64,000 bases of DNA from Mesorhizobium sp. ES1-1 (GTDB lineage Bacteria; Pseudomonadota; Alphaproteobacteria; Rhizobiales; Rhizobiaceae): positions 543,765 through 607,764 of the forward strand of contig NZ_JAIUGX010000001.1 in the NCBI RefSeq assembly GCF_020164785.1. The letters run 5' to 3'. A program made the translations under genes and the position numbers. Position 1 is the stretch's first letter; every line of letters begins with the position of its first letter. Under the pieces are notes generated by a model that was not told the origin of the DNA, searched no databases, and worked only from the letters and a program-made list of their open reading frames with translations. Positions 26,376 to 36,531 of the stretch are shown in pieces.

Positions 26376-26389
26376 TTGATCCACATCAA
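26376..26389. promoter_or_regulatory. FNR/FixK-type anaerobox upstream of hemA
   Basis: TTGATCCACATCAA is an exact match to the consensus TTGAT-N4-ATCAA. Its centre lies 132 bases before the hemA start codon and it is a symmetric site, so it could act on either strand. In rhizobia hemA is a known target of FixK or FnrN, for high heme demand at low oxygen; this is why the site is assigned to hemA. Confidence 0.85.
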
Positions 26390-26514
26390 GGGAATAGGCC
26401 ACCATCCGTGGTCGTTAGGAAACATTGTCCGGGCGTGGCATTTTGACCAGAGCGGCCCGGTGGACGTCCAATAGGGCAATGACTATGATCCCGCGCAAAA
26501 ATTGGGAAGCCGAC

Positions 26515-27792
26515 ATGAACTACCAGCGGTTCTTCGAGGACGCTATCGACCAGCTCCATGCGGAGCGGCGCTACCGCGTCTTCGCCGACCTAGAGCGTAT
26601 CGCAGGCAAGTTTCCACGCGCCATCTGGCGCGCCAATGGGCGCGCGGAGGAAATCACAGTCTGGTGCTCGAACGATTACCTCGGCATGGGACAGCACCCC
26701 GATGTGGTCGCCGCGTTCCAGAACACGGCGGGCAGGATGGGCTCCGGCGCTGGCGGCACCCGCAATATTTCCGGCACCAGCAATCCGCTGGTCGAGTTGG
26801 AGATCGAACTTGCCGATTTGCACGAGAAGGAAGCCGCACTCGTCTTCACCTCCGGCTTTGTCTCCAACGAGGCGTCGATCTCCACCATCGCACGGCTTCT
26901 GCCGAATTGCCTGATCCTTTCGGATGAACTGAACCATGCCTCGATGATCGAGGGCGTGAGGCGCTCCGGCGCGGAAAAGAAGATCTTCCGCCACAATGAC
27001 GTCGCGCATCTGGAGAGCCTGCTGCTGGCGGCCGGCCGCGAGCGCGCCAAGCTGATCGTCTTCGAAAGCGTCTATTCGATGGATGGCGACATCGCGCCGA
27101 TCAAGCAGATCGTCGAACTCGCCGAACGCCACAACGCCATGACTTATATCGACGAAGTCCACGCTGTCGGCATGTATGGGCCGCGCGGCGGCGGCATCAC
27201 CGAGCGCGAAGGCCTTGCCGATCGCATCGACATCATTCAGGGCACGCTGGCCAAGGCGTTCGGTACGCTGGGCGGCTACATCACCGGCACTAGCGCGGTT
27301 ATCGACGCGGTGCGCTCCTATGCGCCGGGCTTCATCTTCACGACAGCGTTGCCGCCGGCCATTGCTGCGGCGACGACCGCCTCTATCCGCCATCTCAAGC
27401 GGTCGCAGGCCGAGCGCGACGCACAGAAGCAGCAGGCGACGCGGACCAAGCAGATTCTCTCCGCCGCCGGCCTGCCGGTGATGGAGTCGCCGACCCATAT
27501 CGTGCCGCTGTTGGTTGGTGACCCCGAACTCTGCAAGATGGCCAGTGACCGCCTGCTCGGCGTACACGGCATCTACATCCAGCCGATCAACTATCCGACC
27601 GTGCCGCGCGGCACGGAGCGCCTGCGCATCACGCCGACGCCGTTCCACACCGACGCGCTGATCGCGGGGCTGCAGGACGCGCTAGTCGAGACCTGGGACG
27701 CGCTGGGCATCCCCTACGGTTCCGCCGGCCGGCCTTCGGTGGCCAAGAGCGACCGCGTCATCCCCCTGCTGGTGCCCACGTCCGGAGGCTGA
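26515..27792 (+). CDS. hemA: 5-aminolevulinate synthase
   Basis: 425 residues from ATG 26515; the open frame extends upstream but the protein family begins with the [20 protein letters not shown] segment. PLP-dependent condensation of glycine and succinyl-CoA, the first heme step in alphaproteobacteria. Conserved motifs: [54 protein letters not shown] and the PLP lysine K247 in [16 protein letters not shown]. The C-terminus is about 20 residues longer than the shortest homologues. Controlled by an FNR/FixK-like box at 26376. Confidence 0.95.
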   Translation: MNYQRFFEDAIDQLHAERRYRVFADLERIAGKFPRAIWRANGRAEEITVWCSNDYLGMGQHPDVVAAFQNTAGRMGSGAGGTRNISGTSNPLVELEIELADLHEKEAALVFTSGFVSNEASISTIARLLPNCLILSDELNHASMIEGVRRSGAEKKIFRHNDVAHLESLLLAAGRERAKLIVFESVYSMDGDIAPIKQIVELAERHNAMTYIDEVHAVGMYGPRGGGITEREGLADRIDIIQGTLAKAFGTLGGYITGTSAVIDAVRSYAPGFIFTTALPPAIAAATTASIRHLKRSQAERDAQKQQATRTKQILSAAGLPVMESPTHIVPLLVGDPELCKMASDRLLGVHGIYIQPINYPTVPRGTERLRITPTPFHTDALIAGLQDALVETWDALGIPYGSAGRPSVAKSDRVIPLLVPTSGG

Positions 27793-27856
27793 AGCCGGTT
27801 CGAAGCTCCCACGCTTAGACTTCTTGCCGGGGCGCTGGCCCCGACCTGTCAGCGCC

Positions 27857-29023
27857 TCAGGCAGTCTTCATCCATTTGGCCAGCCTGTGGGCGGCGTCCT
27901 CGATCTGGTCGAGGCGGCGATGGAAGCAGAGCCTGAGAAAACCTTCGCCGCCAGGGCCGAAAGCCGTGCCGGGAGCCAGCCCGACATTGGCCTTGTCGAC
28001 GATATCGAAGGCGGCGGCACGCGAATCGGTAATGCCATCGACCTGGAAAAACAAATAGAAGGCGCCCTGCGGCACGGCAAAACGGGCGCGGCCTGTGTCG
28101 CCGAGGATGCCGCAGACCAGATCGCGCGCGGCCCGCGCCCGCTCCACCTGTTCGGCAATGAAGGCATCGCCCTCGTCGAGCGCGGCGATCGCGCCGCGCT
28201 GCATGAACTGAGCAACGCCTGAGGTCGAATACTGGATCAGGTTCTCGAACACCTGCTGCAGGTCAGGATGCGTCTTGATCCAGCCGACACGCCAGCCGGT
28301 CATCGCCCAGTTCTTGGAGAACGAGTTGACGAAGAGGATGCGATCGTCCGCCGTGGCGATGTCGAGGAAGGACGGCGCGCGGCCTTGGCCATAGTGGAAC
28401 AGGGAATAGATCTCGTCGGCGATAATCCAGATATTCTTCGCGCGTGCGAGATCGAGAATCGCCCGCAAGGTCTCGTGATCGGCGGTCCAGCCGGTCGGGT
28501 TCGACGGCGTGTTGATGAACAGCGCCTTGGTTCGCGGCGTTATCGCCGCAGCGATCTTCTCGACATCGCAGGACCACCCATTGCCTGAATTGTCCAGCGT
28601 GACCGGCACCGGGACGGCGCCCGATATCGCCGCGGCGGCATCGAAATTCGGCCAGGCCGGCGACAGATAGATCACCTCGTCGCCGGCGCCGGCAAGCGCG
28701 TCGAGCGCCAGTTGGATCGCATGCATGCCCGATCCGGTGACGATGAATTGCTCCTCGGGGAAGGTCTTGCCGAAATGCCTGGTATAATAACGGCCAAGCG
28801 CCTGACGCAGATCGGGAATGCCTTTCTGCCATGTGTAGAACGTTTCGCCATTGGCGAGCCCACGCGCCGCAGCCTCGCCGATAAAGGCGGGCGTGGGCAG
28901 GTCGCCCTCACCGGCCCACAGCGGGATCATGCCCTCGCGCAGGCGACCATAGTTGATGACGGCGACAATGCCGCTTTCTGGAGCAGCACGGGCTTCCGCG
29001 CGCAAGCTATCGATCAAGGTCAT
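27857..29023 (-). CDS. PLP-dependent aminotransferase, class I/II
   Basis: 388 residues, fold type I aminotransferase. Conserved parts: YTWQKGIPDLRQALGRYY, TGSGMHAIQLALDALAG, the cofactor motifs FINTPSNPTGW and IIADEIYSLFHYG, the PLP lysine in NSFSKNWAMTGWRVGWI, and the late RLCFH arginine. This is the aspartate/aromatic/alanine group; the precise amino donor is not clear. It converges with hemA (64 bases between stops) and stands alone. A terminator at 29076-29105 separates it from mscL upstream. Confidence 0.88.
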   Translation of the reverse strand: MTLIDSLRAEARAAPESGIVAVINYGRLREGMIPLWAGEGDLPTPAFIGEAAARGLANGETFYTWQKGIPDLRQALGRYYTRHFGKTFPEEQFIVTGSGMHAIQLALDALAGAGDEVIYLSPAWPNFDAAAAISGAVPVPVTLDNSGNGWSCDVEKIAAAITPRTKALFINTPSNPTGWTADHETLRAILDLARAKNIWIIADEIYSLFHYGQGRAPSFLDIATADDRILFVNSFSKNWAMTGWRVGWIKTHPDLQQVFENLIQYSTSGVAQFMQRGAIAALDEGDAFIAEQVERARAARDLVCGILGDTGRARFAVPQGAFYLFFQVDGITDSRAAAFDIVDKANVGLAPGTAFGPGGEGFLRLCFHRRLDQIEDAAHRLAKWMKTA

Positions 29024-29075
29024 TGGCGTGTCCGTTCTGGTCTCTTTCAGCGCTCCTTAGCAGATGCCAAACCAG

Positions 29076-29105
29076 AAAACCCCGGCCGTGAACGACCGGG
29101 GTTTT
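29076..29105 (-). terminator. Rho-independent terminator after mscL
   Basis: A perfect 10-bp stem (AAAACCCCGG at 29076-29085 with CCGGGGTTTT at 29096-29105) with a 10-base loop, 23 bases beyond the mscL stop on the minus strand. The A/T ends let it act in both directions. Confidence 0.85.
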
Positions 29106-29127
29106 GGTCCAGCATGCAGCTAAGCGA

Positions 29128-29550
29128 TCAACGCCTTGCGAGGAGGTCGCGAATCTCGGTCAGCAGCGCGATGTCGGCGGGAGGCGGGGCCGCCGGCGCC
29201 ACAGGCTTCTCGCGCTCCAGGCGCTTGCGCAGGTTGTTCACGGCCTTGACCATCAGGAAGATGATGAAGGCGAGGATCAGGAAGTTGAGCACGGCGGTAA
29301 TGAAACTGCCATAGGCGAGCACGGCGCCGTGAGCCTTGGCATCGGCCAGCGTGGTGGCGTTGTTGTCCAGGGAAAGTGGCAGGAAATAGTTGTTGAAATC
29401 CAATCCGCCGAAGACCGCACCGACAATCGGCATGATGACGTCGTCGACCAGCGATTTGACGATCGTGCCAAAGGAAGCTCCAATGATGACGCCGACCGCA
29501 AGGTCCATCACATTGCCCTTGGAAATGAATTCCTGGAATTCCTTCAGCAT
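29128..29550 (-). CDS. mscL: Large-conductance mechanosensitive channel
   Basis: 140 residues from the ATG at 29550, preceded by GGAGGG; longer open frame upstream rejected. MscL pattern: [20 protein letters not shown] followed by the first transmembrane helix ([21 protein letters not shown]), a periplasmic loop, the second helix ([17 protein letters not shown]) and a charged C-terminal helix. It forms a pentameric emergency valve in the inner membrane that opens on hypo-osmotic shock. Transcribed alone with its own terminator. Confidence 0.95.
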   Translation of the reverse strand: MLKEFQEFISKGNVMDLAVGVIIGASFGTIVKSLVDDVIMPIVGAVFGGLDFNNYFLPLSLDNNATTLADAKAHGAVLAYGSFITAVLNFLILAFIIFLMVKAVNNLRKRLEREKPVAPAAPPPADIALLTEIRDLLARR

Positions 29551-29792
29551 CAGACCCTCCTTGTCATGACCGGCGGCGTGGCCGTCCCAAGCTAGCAACC
29601 GGGAGGCATCATAACAAAAAGCTGAAGTTGCGATATGGGCAAAGGGGAGAGCCAACTGCTTTCTCCTCCGGCCCGGCAGGTCCGGGCTAGCCCACGGCCC
29701 CCTTGCCGGGAATGACGCGATGGACTCATGCGGCAAGCTGTGATTGCGTCTGGGCAAGCCGTGTTGAATTTGGCAGGGAGGATGTTGCCGGC

Positions 29793-32700
29793 GTGCAGGG
29801 CTTGTTCATCGTCATCATCGCGATCGCCTATGTGACGCTGCTGTTCGCTATCGCCAGCCTGGGCGACCGCCGCGCGGCGAAGTCGGGGGCCGGCCGGGCC
29901 CGGCCGTTCATCTATGCACTCAGCCTCGCCATCTACTGCACATCCTGGACCTTCTTCGGCTCGGTCGGACTGTCCTCCGAGCGCGGGCTGGAATTCCTCG
30001 GCATCTACACTGGTCCCGTGCTGGTGTTCGTGTTCGGCTTTCCGCTGCTCAACCGCATCGTGCGACTGGCCAAAACAGAGAAGATCACCTCGATCGCCGA
30101 CTTTCTCGGCGCGCGCTACGGCAAGAGCTTCACCGTCTCGGCGATCGCGACGCTGATCGCCACGATCGGCGCGGTGCCCTATATCGCGCTGCAGCTGAAG
30201 GCGATCTCGGGTTCGGTCAGCCTGATGGTCGAGCATTACACCGGATCGCCACCCTCATTCGACCCGTTCGTCAGCGACATTTCGCTGGTCGTCGCCATGC
30301 TGCTGGCGCTGTTCGCCGTGCTGTTCGGCACCCGCCACGCCGACGCGACCGAGCACCAGGACGGGCTTGTCCTGGCTGTGGCGGTCGAGACCGTGGTCAA
30401 GCTCGCGGCCTTCCTTACGGTCGGACTTATGGTCACCTTCCTGATCTTCGGCGGTCCTGGCGACATGCTCGAGGAACTCGCCCGGAACGCGCAGGTGCGG
30501 CAGGCGATGAACTACAACACCTCGCTGGCCACATGGCTGGTGCTGACCACATTGAGCGGTTTTGCCATCATCATGCTGCCGCGGCAGTTCTACGTCACCA
30601 TCGTGGAGAACCGCGGCGAGGCCGAGTTGCGCACCGCGACATGGGTGTTTCCCCTCTATCTCGTGGCAATCAACCTGTTCGTACTGCCGATCGCGTTTGC
30701 CGGCCTGACGGTGGTCGGCAGCGGAACCAGCAGCGATCTCTATGTGCTGTCGCTGCCCTTGTTCAGCGGCCATGATGTGCTGGCGATGGCGGCTTTCATC
30801 GGCGGCCTGTCGGCGGCAACGGCCATGGTGATCGTCGAAAGCGTGGCGCTGTCGATCATGATCTCCAACGATCTTGTCATCCCGCTGTTCGTGCGCCGCC
30901 TGCTCAAGACGAAGTCTCCGGAGACAGAGGACTGGTCGACGCTGATCCTCAATGTGCGGCGCGGGGCGATCTTCACGCTCCTGTTCATCGCCTTCCTCTA
31001 TTACCGCGAGAGCACCAACAGCGCGCGCCTGTCGTCGATCGGCCTGATGTCCTTCGCGGCCATCGCCCAGTTCGCGCCGGCGCTGATCGGCGGCCTGATC
31101 TGGCGGGGCGCCAACGGTAGGGGTGCCGCGCTCGGCATGATCGCCGGCATCCTCATATGGGGCTACACATTGCTGTTTCCGTCGCTTGCCGACCCTGATA
31201 CCGGCATCATCGTGCGCGGCCTGTTCGGCTTCGAGGCGTTGCGGCCGCAGGCGCTGTTCGGCACTGTCGCCGAACCGCTGAACCACGGCGTCCTGTGGAG
31301 CCTTTCGATCAATGCGGTGTTCTTCGTGCTGGGCTCGCTGTCGCGCGCTTCAGTACCGCTGGAACGCATCCAGGCGTCGATCTTCGTGCCTCGCGACGCC
31401 GGACCGATGCCCAGCCTGCGCCGCTTCCGCACCGCCATCACCGTCAACGATCTCAAGGACACGATCGGGCGGTATCTCGGCGTCGAGCGGACCGAGCGCT
31501 CCTTCCAGACGTTCGAGAAGACCAACGGCACCTCGCTGCACGGCAACGAGCAGGCGAGCATGGATGTCATCCGCTTCTCGGAGCAATTGCTGGCCAGCGC
31601 CGTCGGCTCCTCGTCGGCACGGCTGATCCTGTCACTTTTGTTCCGGCGCCACGACCGCGAATCCCGTGATGCGTTTCGCCTGCTCGACGACGCCACCGAA
31701 GCGCTGCAACACAATCGCGACCTGCTGCAGATCGCGCTCGACCAGATGGAGCAAGGCATAACCGTCTTCGACCGGGATTTTCGACTGATCTGTTGGAACC
31801 GCCAATATCGGGCGCTGTTCGACCTGCCCGACGAGATGGGCCAGGTTGGCGTCTCGCTCGACCGCATCCTGCGCCATCTGGCCGAGCGCGGCGACATTCC
31901 GGCGGAGCAGCGCGTGGCGATGCTCAACCGGCTGACGAGCTTCGTCAGCCCCTGGCAGATGGAACTCAAGACCAGCGGCCGCATCCTCGAACTGCGCTCC
32001 AATCCCATGCCGGACGGCGGCATCGTCGCCACCTATGCCGATATTTCCGGGCGCGTCGAACAGGATCTGGCGCTGAAGCGGGCCAATGAATCGCTCGAAC
32101 AGCGCGTCAAAACGAGGACCATCGAACTAACTGGGGTCAATGAGGAGTTGACCCGGGTTAACGAAGAACTGGCGCAGGCGCAGATGCTGGCCGAGGAGGC
32201 CAATCTCGGCAAGACGCGATTCCTCGCAGCGGCCGGCCACGACATCCTGCAGCCGCTTAACGCAGCCCGCCTCTATTGCTCGTCGCTGATCGAGAAGGCC
32301 GGCACCGGGCCTGCCGCCATCGCGGCCGTCAACATCGAATCCTCGCTGGAATCGGTCGAGACCATTCTCGGCGCCGTACTCGATATCTCCCGCCTCGATG
32401 CCGGCGCGATGAAGCCGGAGAACACCGCCTTCAACCTTGACGGCTTGCTGCGCCAGCTCGGCAATGATTTCCAGCCGCTCGCCTCCGAAAAGAAGCTCGA
32501 GCTGACCATCATGCCGTCGTCGCTGACCGTGGTGACGGATCGCAATCTGTTGCGTCGCCTGATCCAGAACCTCGTCTCCAACGCCATCAAATACACGCGT
32601 CACGGCCGTGTGCTCGTCGGCGTGCGGCGCCGTGGCGAACTGGCCGAAATCCAGGTGATCGACACCGGCATCGGCATTGCCGGCGACAAGCTGAGCACGG

Positions 32701-33302
32701 TCTTCGACGAATTCACCCGGCTCGAAGAAGGTGTGCGCGAGGCCGAAGGCCTCGGCCTTGGCCTCTCCATCGTCGATCGCATAGCCCGGGTGTTGCGCCT
32801 GGAAATCCGAATCTTTTCAGATCCAGGCAAGGGCACGCGTTTTTCCGTCGTCCTGCCCGTGGCGGAAGCGCGGGAGGCGCGGCGCGAGATTGAGACCAGG
32901 CCGGCTGTCCGTTCGACAGCGTCGCTGTCCGGGCTGCGCGTGCTCTGCATCGACAATGATGCACGCATTCTGGATGGCATGCGGCTGCTGCTCGAGGGCT
33001 GGGGCTGCGACGTGGAAACGATCTCCGGCTCGAAAGACCTGGAGAGCACGATGATCCGCCGGCCTGACATTGTGCTGGCCGACTACCACCTCGACGGCGA
33101 AATCGGTCTCGACATCATCGTCAGGCTGCGCGCGGTCCACGGCGACGACATGGCCGCCGTGCTGGTCACCGCCGACCGCTCCCGCGAAGTCCGCACGGCA
33201 GCGGGCAGCCTCGAAATCCCGGTGATCAACAAACCGCTGAAACCAGCGGTGCTGCGCTCCATGATGGCCCGGATGCGGCCGCTGGCGTCCGCGGCCGAAT
33301 GA
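29793..33302 (+). CDS. Hybrid sensor kinase with SSS transporter-like domain (CrbS/MxtR type)
   Basis: 1169 residues from GTG 29793 (GGGAGG about 11 bases before it). Residues 1 to about 480 are a 13-helix sodium/solute symporter-like module; then a STAC-like linker ([20 protein letters not shown]), a PAS domain (about 650-770), a coiled segment, a HisKA domain with His816 ([10 protein letters not shown]), a HATPase ([18 protein letters not shown]) and a C-terminal receiver with Asp1097 ([10 protein letters not shown]). This matches CrbS of Vibrio and MxtR of Pseudomonas, which with the LuxR-type CrbR/ErdR switch on acetate use. A CrbR-like gene lies 1.5 kb away on the other strand. Confidence 0.88.
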   Translation: MQGLFIVIIAIAYVTLLFAIASLGDRRAAKSGAGRARPFIYALSLAIYCTSWTFFGSVGLSSERGLEFLGIYTGPVLVFVFGFPLLNRIVRLAKTEKITSIADFLGARYGKSFTVSAIATLIATIGAVPYIALQLKAISGSVSLMVEHYTGSPPSFDPFVSDISLVVAMLLALFAVLFGTRHADATEHQDGLVLAVAVETVVKLAAFLTVGLMVTFLIFGGPGDMLEELARNAQVRQAMNYNTSLATWLVLTTLSGFAIIMLPRQFYVTIVENRGEAELRTATWVFPLYLVAINLFVLPIAFAGLTVVGSGTSSDLYVLSLPLFSGHDVLAMAAFIGGLSAATAMVIVESVALSIMISNDLVIPLFVRRLLKTKSPETEDWSTLILNVRRGAIFTLLFIAFLYYRESTNSARLSSIGLMSFAAIAQFAPALIGGLIWRGANGRGAALGMIAGILIWGYTLLFPSLADPDTGIIVRGLFGFEALRPQALFGTVAEPLNHGVLWSLSINAVFFVLGSLSRASVPLERIQASIFVPRDAGPMPSLRRFRTAITVNDLKDTIGRYLGVERTERSFQTFEKTNGTSLHGNEQASMDVIRFSEQLLASAVGSSSARLILSLLFRRHDRESRDAFRLLDDATEALQHNRDLLQIALDQMEQGITVFDRDFRLICWNRQYRALFDLPDEMGQVGVSLDRILRHLAERGDIPAEQRVAMLNRLTSFVSPWQMELKTSGRILELRSNPMPDGGIVATYADISGRVEQDLALKRANESLEQRVKTRTIELTGVNEELTRVNEELAQAQMLAEEANLGKTRFLAAAGHDILQPLNAARLYCSSLIEKAGTGPAAIAAVNIESSLESVETILGAVLDISRLDAGAMKPENTAFNLDGLLRQLGNDFQPLASEKKLELTIMPSSLTVVTDRNLLRRLIQNLVSNAIKYTRHGRVLVGVRRRGELAEIQVIDTGIGIAGDKLSTVFDEFTRLEEGVREAEGLGLGLSIVDRIARVLRLEIRIFSDPGKGTRFSVVLPVAEAREARREIETRPAVRSTASLSGLRVLCIDNDARILDGMRLLLEGWGCDVETISGSKDLESTMIRRPDIVLADYHLDGEIGLDIIVRLRAVHGDDMAAVLVTADRSREVRTAAGSLEIPVINKPLKPAVLRSMMARMRPLASAAE

Positions 33303-33340
33303 AGGCCGAAGGCGCAGCGGTTTCGGCGTATGGTGACGCT

Positions 33341-33966
33341 CTATCCGAGTTCTCTGAGATAAGCGCAGAACATATCGGCCATCGCATCGGCGTAGGTTTC
33401 GATTTCGACGGGGTTTCGAGGGGTTTCGGAAAACTGTTTTCCGACCGCGCCGAGGGTCGTGCCTATCAAACTTCCCGCAAGATTGCGGACAGCATCCGAA
33501 GCCCCGGGCAAGGCCTCCTGCATGAAGAGTTGTATGGTGAGCGCTCCCGAAGCTTTGGCCTCCTCCGCCTCCGGCGCATCGCGGTAGAGTGGAGCGGCGT
33601 CGCTGAGGGCCACCCGAACGGCCGCCTCATCGCATTCCGAGCGAATGAAGGCGTGAACGACAGCGCGCAGCCTTTCAAACGGCGTCTTCTCCACTGACCG
33701 CAGAATTCCGCTCAGCAGATCGTTGGTCTGTCGCCATTCATCGCTCTGCAGCCGGAACAGCAATGCCGCCTTGTTGGGAAAATACTGATAGAGCGATCCG
33801 ACGCTGACGCCAGCCTTCTCGGCCACGCGCGTGGTGGTGAAACGCTGCGCCCCTTCGCTCGCCAAAACCTGAACAGCAGCCTGCAGGATCGCCGCAACCA
33901 GGTCGGTGGCCCGCTCCTGTTTTGGCTGTTTTCGCGAGGAAATCGAAGGGTTGAGCGTCGGGCCAT
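33341..33966 (-). CDS. TetR-family regulator, start unresolved (possible frameshift)
   Basis: The frame ending at 33341 encodes a TetR-type repressor: helix-turn-helix FTTTRVAEKAGVSVGSLYQYF, then a variable ligand domain. The frame is open upstream to a stop at 34004-34006 and reads sensible N-terminal sequence (SISSRKQPKQERATDLVAAI), but holds no ATG, GTG or TTG before the TTG at 33865, which would remove the first helix. An ATG at 33966 in another frame reads MARRST and would join the TetR frame if the C-run at 33948-33950 had one more base. So either a 1-base deletion breaks the gene or the start is non-standard. Divergent from the methyltransferase. Confidence 0.7.
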
Positions 33967-34058
33967 GTCTCGAGCCGGCAATGCGAATTGGAAACCTGAA
34001 GGATTATTCGTATTTTCAGGGCAACACAAGAACGCAGCCATTTTCAATCGGAGACTTC

Positions 34059-34715
34059 ATGACAACGCTGACCAACGCCCCACTGGCACCTTTGCTGAAG
34101 CGCCTGTTCGACGAAGCCAATGCCGCAACCAGTCCGGCTGAGGCGGAGCTCTCGCATGAGGAGCGGGCGCGCCTGCTCAACAGCAAGACCGAATATGCCG
34201 ATTTCTACGGACGGCTGAAGGATCTCTGGCTGGCGATCTCGCCCGAGACCGGCACCCTGCTCTATATGCTGGCGCGCAGCAGCGGCGCGCGCATCATCAT
34301 CGAATTCGGCACCTCGTTCGGCATCTCGACGCTCTATCTTGCGGCAGCACTGCGCGACAATGGCGGTGGCCGCCTGATCACCACTGAGTTCGAGCCATCG
34401 AAAGTGATGCGTGCCAAGGCCAATTTGACCGAGGGCGGTCTGATCGACCTGGTGGACATCCGCGAAGGCGATGCGCTTGAGACGCTGAGCGCCGATCTGC
34501 CGGAGACGATCGATCTGCTGCTGCTTGACGGCGCAAAGGCGATCTATCCGGAGGTCCTCAGCCTGGTCGAGAGCCGCTTGAGGCCGGGCGCACTGATCAT
34601 CGCCGACAATGCCGATTTCTCTCCCGAATATCTGCAAAGGGTGCGTTCACCGGCGTCTGGCTACATGTCCACGCCGTTTGGCGAGGACGTCGAACTCTCC
34701 GTGCGGCTCGGCTGA
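34059..34715 (+). CDS. SAM-dependent O-methyltransferase family protein
   Basis: 218 residues from ATG 34059 with CGGAG five bases before it. Class I methyltransferase: motif I is IIIEFGTSFGISTLYLAAALR, followed by LITTEFEPSKVMRAKANL, the GDALETL segment and DLLLLDGAKAIYPEVLSLV. This is the catechol O-methyltransferase-like group that adds a methyl group to a small hydroxylated compound. It is divergent from the TetR gene with a short shared control region, so it is probably repressed by it and induced by its own substrate or a toxic relative. Confidence 0.82.
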   Translation: MTTLTNAPLAPLLKRLFDEANAATSPAEAELSHEERARLLNSKTEYADFYGRLKDLWLAISPETGTLLYMLARSSGARIIIEFGTSFGISTLYLAAALRDNGGGRLITTEFEPSKVMRAKANLTEGGLIDLVDIREGDALETLSADLPETIDLLLLDGAKAIYPEVLSLVESRLRPGALIIADNADFSPEYLQRVRSPASGYMSTPFGEDVELSVRLG

Positions 34716-34856
34716 CCAACCTCGTTGCCGCGTAAGACTTCAACCACGCGGCTCAACTCCTAATGTCGCTAGAGGCGACCGTAGGCGTTTACGTCAACCA
34801 ACGCGCAATCGTCCGGCCGTCGACGGCGTGATAGGGCGAGCGCGGGAATCCCACGC

Positions 34857-35516
34857 TCAGCCTATCGGCTGCGGCGGGTCGCTGCCGATCCTGGACAGTA
34901 GGATCACCGCCTGGGTGCGGCTATCGACGCCGAGCTTCTGCAGGATGGCCGAGACATGCGCCTTGACCGTGGCCTCCGATACACCCAGTTCATAGGCAAT
35001 CTGCTTGTTGAGCAGGCCTTCCGCCAGCATGCCGAGCACGCGCGTCTGCTGCGGCGTCAGTGCCTGCAGCCTCTTGATCAAGTCCGATATTTCGGGATCA
35101 CGTTCGACGCCGAGATCGACCCCGACCGGTGCCGCGATATCGCCTGCAAGCACCGAGCGCACGGCATCGCGGATTTCGTCCATGCTGGCCGATTTGGAGA
35201 TGAAGCCCGAGGCGCCGAGGTCGAGCGCACGCCTGATGGTTGCCGGATCGTCATGCGCCGACACCACGACGAGCGGCACCGCCGGATGGATGCCGCGCAG
35301 CGAGATCAGGCCTGACAGGCCGCTGGCGCCCGGCATCGACAGGTCGAGCAGCACCAGGTCGACATCTTCATTGGCGACGACCAGCGCCTTGGCGCTTTCG
35401 AAATCACCGGCCTCGTGGATGGCAACGACATTGCCGATGCCGGCCAGCGCTTCGCGCAACGCACCGCGAAAAAGCGGGTGATCGTCGGCGATGACGAAAG
35501 AATAGCCTGGCGGCAA
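34857..35516 (-). CDS. Response regulator, NarL/LuxR type (CrbR/ErdR-like)
   Basis: 219 residues. TTG at 35516 is the start because GGGGAGGA sits just before it. Receiver domain with acidic DD at 11-12 and phospho-Asp D58 (LVLLDLSMPG), Lys in SKSA; LuxR-type helix-turn-helix at about residues 150-212 (LTPQQTRVLGMLAEGLLNKQ, then VSEATVKAHVSAILQKLGV). It is the likely partner of the SSS-domain hybrid kinase at 29793, as CrbR with CrbS, where the target is acetyl-CoA synthetase and acetate growth. The pairing is inferred from family and closeness. Confidence 0.88.
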   Translation of the reverse strand: MPPGYSFVIADDHPLFRGALREALAGIGNVVAIHEAGDFESAKALVVANEDVDLVLLDLSMPGASGLSGLISLRGIHPAVPLVVVSAHDDPATIRRALDLGASGFISKSASMDEIRDAVRSVLAGDIAAPVGVDLGVERDPEISDLIKRLQALTPQQTRVLGMLAEGLLNKQIAYELGVSEATVKAHVSAILQKLGVDSRTQAVILLSRIGSDPPQPIG

Positions 35517-35637
35517 GCGTTCCTCCCCAAATCCCTGATTTTCTGCTTTTTGCGGGATCAGTCAGGCGATTATGAAGGGCTGCGTGCCGTTTTCAAGCAG
35601 CAAAGCCGGCCAGCGGTGTTTTCCGGGCTTCGGGTGC

Positions 35638-36072
35638 TCAGGTCTTCTGTGAATTCGGTTGGGGGCCGTCGCCCTTATCCTTGTCCAGGTCCTTCACGAT
35701 GCCCATGAAGCCCTTCAGGAAGCGCTCCATATAGCTCATCGACTTGTTGAAATCCTCCTCGCTCGGCAGCTTCGATTCGAGGCGGGCCGAAAGCGAATTC
35801 TCGAGCTTGGTAACGCGTTCGTCCATTGCCTTCATAGAGCTTTGCAGTCGGTCGATTTCGTCTTGGAAAGCGGTGCGTTCATCGGCAGCCACCTTGCAGA
35901 CGAGTTGGCCGGAGCGCTCCTCGCAGATCGACATCGCGCCTGTGCGCGTATCCATCCGGACATAGCCATTGTCGGACTTTTCCAGCCGATAGTGGTCGGT
36001 TTCCTCCGAAAAGGCGGATGCCGCGACCAGCGAAACGAGTGCGGCGGGGATCAAGATGTGCTGCAGACGCAT
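35638..36072 (-). CDS. Exported protein with coiled-coil region, unknown function
   Basis: 144 residues from ATG 36072, five bases after GGAGG. Signal peptide MRLQHILIPAALVSLVAASAFS, then a small domain with two cysteines (GAMSICEERSGQLVCKVAAD, likely a disulfide) and a helical, charged part with a heptad look (EIDRLQSSMKAMDERVTKLE, then NSLSARLESKL) typical of a coiled coil. The C-terminus is Lys/Asp rich. A periplasmic or membrane-attached protein conserved in rhizobia by appearance; no function assigned. Divergent from the DUF952 gene. Confidence 0.75.
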   Translation of the reverse strand: MRLQHILIPAALVSLVAASAFSEETDHYRLEKSDNGYVRMDTRTGAMSICEERSGQLVCKVAADERTAFQDEIDRLQSSMKAMDERVTKLENSLSARLESKLPSEEDFNKSMSYMERFLKGFMGIVKDLDKDKGDGPQPNSQKT

Positions 36073-36180
36073 GTTGTCCTCCATGGCCAAAGCCCGAGAT
36101 ATCGCTTGTTTGCGCTTGAAATGGGGAAGACCCGTGGCACAGCCTTCCCCGCGGGGCTGGTTCGGACTATAGCGCAAACC

Positions 36181-36531
36181 ATGTCCCGGATCATCTATAA
36201 GATAACCCCCGAAGCGCCTTGGCGCGAGGCCGAAGCCAGTGGTCGCTTCTCCGGCGCACCGATCGATGTCGCCGACGGCTTTATCCATTTCTCCACGGCG
36301 GCCCAGGTTCGGGAAACGGCGGCGAAGCATTTCTCCGGGCAACCGGACTTGTTGTTGGTTGCGATCGACGAGGCCCGCCTTGGCAACGCCTTGAAATACG
36401 AAGTCTCCGGCGGCGGCGCGCTGTTTCCGCATCTCTATGATGTGCTGGACATGAAAGCGGTGCTGTGGGTCCAGCCCTTGCCGCTGGGCGCCGACGGTGC
36501 GCACCAATTCCCTGCCTTGGAGGCTGAATGA
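36181..36531 (+). CDS. DUF952 family protein
   Basis: 116 residues from ATG 36181; the upstream open frame is antisense to the neighbour. The start MSRIIYKITPEAPWREAEA and the HFSTAAQVRETAAKHF and ALKYEVSGGGALFPHLY segments are the DUF952 pattern, a small fold often found beside pyrD. Function unknown. Its stop overlaps the pyrD start (ATGA), so the two are coupled. Confidence 0.85.
   Translation: MSRIIYKITPEAPWREAEASGRFSGAPIDVADGFIHFSTAAQVRETAAKHFSGQPDLLLVAIDEARLGNALKYEVSGGGALFPHLYDVLDMKAVLWVQPLPLGADGAHQFPALEAE

Noticed and set aside
24716..26446. A 576-codon open frame on the plus strand over dadA-like and galE.
   Set aside because: Antisense to two genes with clear catalytic motifs; no domain in the product.
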